Source of the DNA: DASVHS01 sp038244815
Lineage (GTDB): Bacteria > Acidobacteriota > Thermoanaerobaculia > Gp7-AA8
Direction: 5' to 3'
Assembly (NCBI GenBank): GCA_038244815.1
Contig: JBBRTB010000002.1
Span: forward strand, 1-64,000
DNA: 64,000 nucleotides
Positions 60,016 through 64,000 of the stretch are shown here, one piece after another; position 1 is the stretch's first letter, and the number at the start of each line of letters is the position of its first letter. Below the pieces are notes generated by a model, which saw only the letters and a program-made list of their open reading frames with translations, had not been told where the DNA came from and ran no database searches. Both the position numbers and the translations under genes were made by a program.

Positions 60016-61238
60016 CGCGCGTCCTTCTGGTCTGTCCCGAGCCGCTCGGCCACCAACAACCCGCCGGCATCGGCATCCGCTTCCTCGAGATGGCACACGT
60101 GCTTGCCGCGGACGGCCACGAGATCACGCTGCTCAGCCGGGACGGCGGCGCGGTCGCCGGTGCCGCGTGCATGCCGATAACGCCGGAGACGATCGCCCAG
60201 GGTACCGCCGCCAACGACATGGCCGTCGTACAGGGCCATGCCGCGAACGAGCTGTTCGCGCACGGCCGGCCGTTGCCGGTGGTCGTCGATCTCTATGACC
60301 CCTTCATCATCGAGAACCTGCATTACTTCCGCGAGCGCGGCGCCGAGGTGTTCAGTCACGATCACGCCACGCTCATGCTGTCGATCGCCCGCGGCGACTT
60401 TTTCCTCTGCGCGTCCGACGCACAGCGCCTCTTCTACCTCGGACTGATGCTGGCCGCGGGACGATTGAGCCCGATGGCGTTCGACTCCGATCCTCATCTC
60501 GACGCACTGATCCGCGTCGCACCGTTCGGCGTGCAACCGCCACGAACGGCCGGCTCGCGGCAGAGCACGGGCCACGACATCCTCTTCGGCGGAATCTACG
60601 ACTGGTACGACCCGATCCTGGCGATCGACGCCATCGCGCTCGTCCGCAGAACCGTTCCCGATGTCACGCTGACATTCACGACGCATCCGAATCCCGAGCT
60701 GACGCCACAGGGGAAGGCGGCCGTGGCCATGGAGTCGGTCCGGAGGCGAGGGATGAACGCGTTGATCCGGTTCGAGCGGTGGGCGCCGTATGAAGAGCGT
60801 GGCGCGTTCTTCGACCGCTTCGCACTCTCGCTCCTCACGTTCGGCCAGTCCGTCGAGACCGACCTCGCCATGCGCACGCGCGTGTTCGATTACCTCTGGG
60901 CGGGACTGCCCGTCGTCACAAGTCCCGCCCCGGGAACCGACGAGATCCTGGCGCGCTATGAGGCCGGCTCCATCGTCCGCACCGGCTCGGCGGATGCCTT
61001 CGCCGCGGAGATCGTGAGGCTTCTTCCCGACCCCGAACGGCTCGAGGCCATGCGCGCGGGCGCACGGAGGTTCACCGACGACCATCAGTGGTCGAGGACG
61101 CTGGCGCCGCTCCGCGAGTTCTGCCGCGCTCCCCGTTTCGACCGCGGCAAGGAAGCGTTCGCCGTGCGCATGCAGCCGCCGGCGGGAGCGCCGTCGATTC
61201 TCAATCGCCTGAAGCGGCGGATGGGAGGGGCGTTCTGA
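60012..61238 (+). CDS. Glycosyltransferase family 4-like
   Basis: ATG 60012 overlaps the previous stop as ATGA; 408 residues. The GT-B fold begins VLLVCPEPLGHQQPAGIGIR and has LFGGIYDWYDPILAIDAI, FERWAPYEERGAFFDRF and LWAGLPVVTSPAPGTDEIL. The nucleotide-sugar-binding half is clear, the donor unknown. Overlaps on both sides indicate coupled translation. Confidence 0.86.
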   Translation: MTRVLLVCPEPLGHQQPAGIGIRFLEMAHVLAADGHEITLLSRDGGAVAGAACMPITPETIAQGTAANDMAVVQGHAANELFAHGRPLPVVVDLYDPFIIENLHYFRERGAEVFSHDHATLMLSIARGDFFLCASDAQRLFYLGLMLAAGRLSPMAFDSDPHLDALIRVAPFGVQPPRTAGSRQSTGHDILFGGIYDWYDPILAIDAIALVRRTVPDVTLTFTTHPNPELTPQGKAAVAMESVRRRGMNALIRFERWAPYEERGAFFDRFALSLLTFGQSVETDLAMRTRVFDYLWAGLPVVTSPAPGTDEILARYEAGSIVRTGSADAFAAEIVRLLPDPERLEAMRAGARRFTDDHQWSRTLAPLREFCRAPRFDRGKEAFAVRMQPPAGAPSILNRLKRRMGGAF

Positions 61239-62440
61239 ACGCGCCCCCGGTCGAGATCATCATCGTCAACTGGAACGGGCGGCAGCAGACGCTCGAATGC
61301 CTGGACGCCGTTTACGCGCAACTGCCCGACGTTCCGGGGGCGGTGGTGGCGGTGGTCGACAACGGATCGACCGACGGAAGCGCGGTAGCCATCGCCTCGC
61401 GTTATCCGCAGGCACGCCTGTTCGCGCTGGAAGAGAATCGCGGGTTTACCGGTGGAATCGCCGCAGCGATGCGCGCCTCCACGGCGCGAAACGTGATCTA
61501 CCTCAACAACGACGCACTGCCCGAGAAAGGGTGGCTGGCGTCGCTGACGCGTGCGATCGACGAGGCCCCCGCCGACGTGATCTCGGCCGGCGGGAAGATC
61601 ATCGATCTCGAAGGAAAGCTCATCGACTTCATCGGCGGCGTCATGACGTTCGACGGTCACGCCTTCCAGAACGGTTTTCGCTTCGCGCTCGGCTCCCGGA
61701 GCGAGCCGGCGGCGGGTGCCGAGCTTCTTTTCGCGTGCGGCGGGAACATGATCTCGCGCCGCGCTCCCCTGATGGAGCTCGGCGGTTTCGACGACGACTT
61801 CTTCGCCTATCTGGAGGACGTCGATTTCGGCTGGCGATCGTGGCTCGCCGGCTATCGGGTCTTGTACGAGCCGCGCGGCCTGGTGCGGCACGCCTCCAGT
61901 GCGACCAGCGACCGCATCGGCGCGTTCGAGCGCGGCGTGCTGTTCGAACGCAACGCTCTGCAGACAGCGCTCAAGAACTACGACGAGCCGTCGCTGCGCG
62001 ACACGGCCGGCGCAGTGTTCTACACCTACCTGCACCGGCTGCATCATTACGCCACGACGCGCAATGAACGGATCGGCGAGCTGCGCCGCGGACCTTTCGA
62101 GGGAACACTACGGTCCGCGCAAAAGCCCGGTCTGATCACTCGGGTGAGGCGGAAGCTCTTCGGAGCACCGGCGCTGGCCAGGATCGACGATCCGCTGACG
62201 GCCATGCAGTTTCGGGCCTTCGAATGGATCCTCCAGCATCAGGAGCGCATTGCCATCAAGCGCAAGGCCGTCCAGGCCAGACGCCGGCGCACCGACGCGG
62301 AGATCTTCGAGAAGTTCCCGCTGCAGATCGTGGCCACGTACCCCGGTGACGACGCGCTCATGCGCGGAGCGCTCTTCGGCATCCTCCATCCGCAACTTCG
62401 TTCGGAGGAGCGAAAACTGGGCGATATCATCCGCACGTGA
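61235..62440 (+). CDS. Glycosyltransferase family 2, probable CTG start
   Basis: The GT2 domain begins almost at once (VEIIIVNWNGRQQTLECL; VVDNGSTDGS; VIYLNNDALPEKGW; FFAYLEDVDFGWRS). No ATG, GTG or TTG lies in frame near this point. CTG 61235 overlaps the upstream stop (CTGA) and has GGGAGG six bases before it, so I propose it as start; 401 residues. A longer in-frame start at 61088 would overlap the previous gene by 150 bases. The ~120 C-terminal residues after the GT2 core are helical and of unknown role. Confidence 0.82.
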   Translation: MNAPPVEIIIVNWNGRQQTLECLDAVYAQLPDVPGAVVAVVDNGSTDGSAVAIASRYPQARLFALEENRGFTGGIAAAMRASTARNVIYLNNDALPEKGWLASLTRAIDEAPADVISAGGKIIDLEGKLIDFIGGVMTFDGHAFQNGFRFALGSRSEPAAGAELLFACGGNMISRRAPLMELGGFDDDFFAYLEDVDFGWRSWLAGYRVLYEPRGLVRHASSATSDRIGAFERGVLFERNALQTALKNYDEPSLRDTAGAVFYTYLHRLHHYATTRNERIGELRRGPFEGTLRSAQKPGLITRVRRKLFGAPALARIDDPLTAMQFRAFEWILQHQERIAIKRKAVQARRRRTDAEIFEKFPLQIVATYPGDDALMRGALFGILHPQLRSEERKLGDIIRT

Positions 62441-63342
62441 TCGGCTGGCTGCGGCGGTTCGTGGTGCAAGGCGTGTTCTGGCGGCAGGGGCTGCGCTTCG
62501 GCGTGCTCTACATCCCGCTCTGGATCGAGCCGCTGATCATCGCCTCCTGGGCGTTGTTCTTTCTCCTCTGGGGTCCGGGGCGGCGCGGAGTGATGCACAA
62601 CCTGCGGCTCATCAAGCCCGGATCGTGGGCAGTGACCAACTTCTTCCGCACCTACCGCGTGTTCTGGAACTTCGCCTGGTCGATCACCGACACGGCGCGG
62701 TTCCGGGAGACACGCACCATGCCGGATTGGGAGTTCGCCGGTCTCGAGCACCTTCAGGCGCTCATGGAGCATGAGGGCGGAGCGGTCATCCTCACCGCAC
62801 ACATGGGAAGCTACGACATCGGCGCGGCCGTCTTTTCGGAAACGTCGCACCGCCAGATCGTGATGGTGCGTGCTCCCGAGACCGACCCGCGGACGCGCGC
62901 CTTCGAGGAGTCGCAGCAGGAGCGTGCACGCGACGACGGTCTGCGCATCGACTTCAACACCAGGGCCAGCGAGCTGGCACTGGAGCTCCTGCACTCACTG
63001 CAGCAGGGGAACCTCGTGGCCATCCAGGGCGATCGGGTCACGCCAGGCATCACCTCGATTCCGTCGATGCTCTTCGAGAAGCCGGCCATGATGCCGGCCG
63101 GACCGTTCGCCCTGGCCATGGCCGCGCGCGTGCCGGTTTTTCCCCTCTTCATCGTCCGCGCCGGACGACGGCGCTACCGCCTCGTCACCTGCGCGCCGAT
63201 TCATGTCGTTCGCCGCAGCCGTCACCGTGACGACGATCTCAACGCCGCCGTGACGCAGTGGTCGAAGGAGCTCGAGGACGTGATCCGCCGCGGCTGGTAT
63301 CAGTGGTTCGCATTCGAGCCGTATTCGGAGAGCCCGGCGTGA
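62437..63342 (+). CDS. LpxL/HtrB-type lysophospholipid acyltransferase
   Basis: GTG 62437 overlaps the previous stop (GTGA); 301 residues. An N-terminal hydrophobic region is followed by the acyltransferase HxxxxD motif in LTAHMGSYDIG, then FNTRASELALELLHSLQQG, VAIQGDRVTPG and the FPLFIVRAG strand. Members add secondary acyl chains to lipid A or acylate other glycolipids. Its position after three glycosyltransferases suggests acylation of the glycan-lipid made here; this is inference. Confidence 0.88.
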   Translation: MIGWLRRFVVQGVFWRQGLRFGVLYIPLWIEPLIIASWALFFLLWGPGRRGVMHNLRLIKPGSWAVTNFFRTYRVFWNFAWSITDTARFRETRTMPDWEFAGLEHLQALMEHEGGAVILTAHMGSYDIGAAVFSETSHRQIVMVRAPETDPRTRAFEESQQERARDDGLRIDFNTRASELALELLHSLQQGNLVAIQGDRVTPGITSIPSMLFEKPAMMPAGPFALAMAARVPVFPLFIVRAGRRRYRLVTCAPIHVVRRSRHRDDDLNAAVTQWSKELEDVIRRGWYQWFAFEPYSESPA

Positions 63343-63896
63343 GAGTGGTCCGCGATCGCGCCGAGGCACGCTGGCTTCCTTCGCGATTCGATTTCGCGCT
63401 GTTCAGGCTGTTCGCCTACATCCGCCTGCGCCGGACCAGGCCTGAGCCGCGGCCAGGGATCGCATTGGCGGTGGAGCGGCATCAGAGCGCCCTGGAGAAC
63501 TTCCTGGTGCCGGTCGTGGGCCTGATCGTTCTGGCCGCCTTCATCGCCACACTGATCGACGAGTCGCTCCCGCTGGGAACCGCCTGTGCGCTGGCCCTGC
63601 CGGCGGCGGCGATGCTCATGAACGTGCAGGTGCTCGTCGTGGGCGTGTTGCTGATTCCGATCGTGAGCAGGCTCCCGCGACGGCAGGCCGAAACCGGCCA
63701 GGCGGTGAACTCGTTCATCATGCTCGTGGTCGTGATCGGCGCGGCCACGCTCCTCAGCGTGGACCCTTCGCCTCTGCGTCGTATCGGAACCGCATTCCTT
63801 CTGCTGGCCGGGGCGAACGCCGTCGCCTTCGTCTGCCTGCTGCTGCTGCAACGTTCGATCGCCGAGGCGGAAGCCCGATACGGGGTCGAGCCATGA
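63339..63896 (+). CDS. Hypothetical four-helix membrane protein
   Basis: GTG 63339 overlaps the acyltransferase stop; 185 residues. After ~55 Arg-rich residues come four hydrophobic helices (NFLVPVVGLIVLAAFIATLI; ALALPAAAMLMNVQVLVV; SFIMLVVVIGAATLL; AFLLLAGANAVAFVCLL). I recognise no family. Overlaps on both ends place it in the operon. Confidence 0.6.
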   Translation: MRVVRDRAEARWLPSRFDFALFRLFAYIRLRRTRPEPRPGIALAVERHQSALENFLVPVVGLIVLAAFIATLIDESLPLGTACALALPAAAMLMNVQVLVVGVLLIPIVSRLPRRQAETGQAVNSFIMLVVVIGAATLLSVDPSPLRRIGTAFLLLAGANAVAFVCLLLLQRSIAEAEARYGVEP

Positions 63897-64000
63897 GGCG
63901 GTTCATCATCGTTGCTCTGATCGGCGCGCCCCTTCTGTCGATCGTTCTATTGCAGTGGTCGGTTGTCGCCGCGCTCGGCGTGCTCGCCCTTTCCCACGCG
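63893..64000 (+). CDS. Start of a membrane protein, truncated by the window edge
   Basis: ATG 63893 overlaps the preceding stop (ATGA). The 36 visible codons give RRFIIVALIGAPLLSIVLL and QWSVVAALGVLALSHA, hydrophobic segments like membrane helices. Too little is visible to name it. Confidence 0.5.
   Translation, partial: MRRFIIVALIGAPLLSIVLLQWSVVAALGVLALSHA

Overview
The window is about 64 kb of GC-rich, densely coded bacterial chromosome. The best guess at the host is Acidobacteriota (perhaps the Thermoanaerobaculia/Vicinamibacteria side). Pointers are a secreted protein with the VWFA-related acidobacterial domain at 12087-13784, the high GC, Gram-negative envelope genes (usher, LpxL-type acyltransferase) and a divergent Hfq-like protein. 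This is inferred from gene content; there is no rRNA here to prove it. No phage, complete insertion sequence, integrase or CRISPR array is visible.

Layout. (1) 147-7163, minus strand: a surface-polysaccharide operon with four glycosyltransferases chained by overlapping start and stop codons, a polyprenyl-phosphate sugar transferase and a PLP decarboxylase; a SAM methyltransferase diverges from it. (2) 8076-12003, minus: dapF and two membrane proteins. (3) 12087-19702, plus: VWFA-like protein, truA, then the classic uppS-cdsA-dxr-rseP envelope/isoprenoid run and a CPBP protease. (4) 19671-29488: two VOC proteins, cinA, an FAD oxidoreductase, an ABC-F ATPase, pdxJ and a MoxR-DUF58-transglutaminase operon. 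(5) 29589-42615, minus: the electron-transfer flavoprotein system (etfB, etfA, ETF-quinone oxidoreductase), interrupted by about 9 kb that encode a Csu-type chaperone-usher pilus and a two-component system of the NtrC type. (6) 42744-49645, plus: Hfq-like protein, pdxA, a 48-residue membrane peptide, a DMT transporter, surE-pcm, acylphosphatase, apt, a transhydrogenase and a CBS protein. (7) 49674-58081, mostly minus: a MITE-like palindromic element, a PTPS, a pseudokinase/degenerate-cyclase/TPR receptor, biotin carboxylase and carrier, tRNA-Leu(GAG), secG, tpiA and a diguanylate cyclase. (8) 58150-64000, plus: a second glycan/lipid locus opening with a PIG-L deacetylase-glycosyltransferase fusion and running off the window.

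The most unusual structural signal is a set of short tandem repeats, mostly with 7-base units and one 8-base family. They sit as inverted pairs or tracts directly in front of housekeeping genes (truA, cdsA, dxr, pdxJ) and are also read through in frame inside glycosyltransferase and membrane-protein genes. They resemble the heptanucleotide STRR repeats known from cyanobacteria, but several different units coexist here and several form long hairpins. Two further non-coding elements, at 49674-49833 and 19658-19702, appear to have altered the 3' ends of neighbouring genes.

Starts were chosen from Shine-Dalgarno spacing, overlap with the upstream stop and family N-termini; several are GTG or TTG, and one may be CTG.
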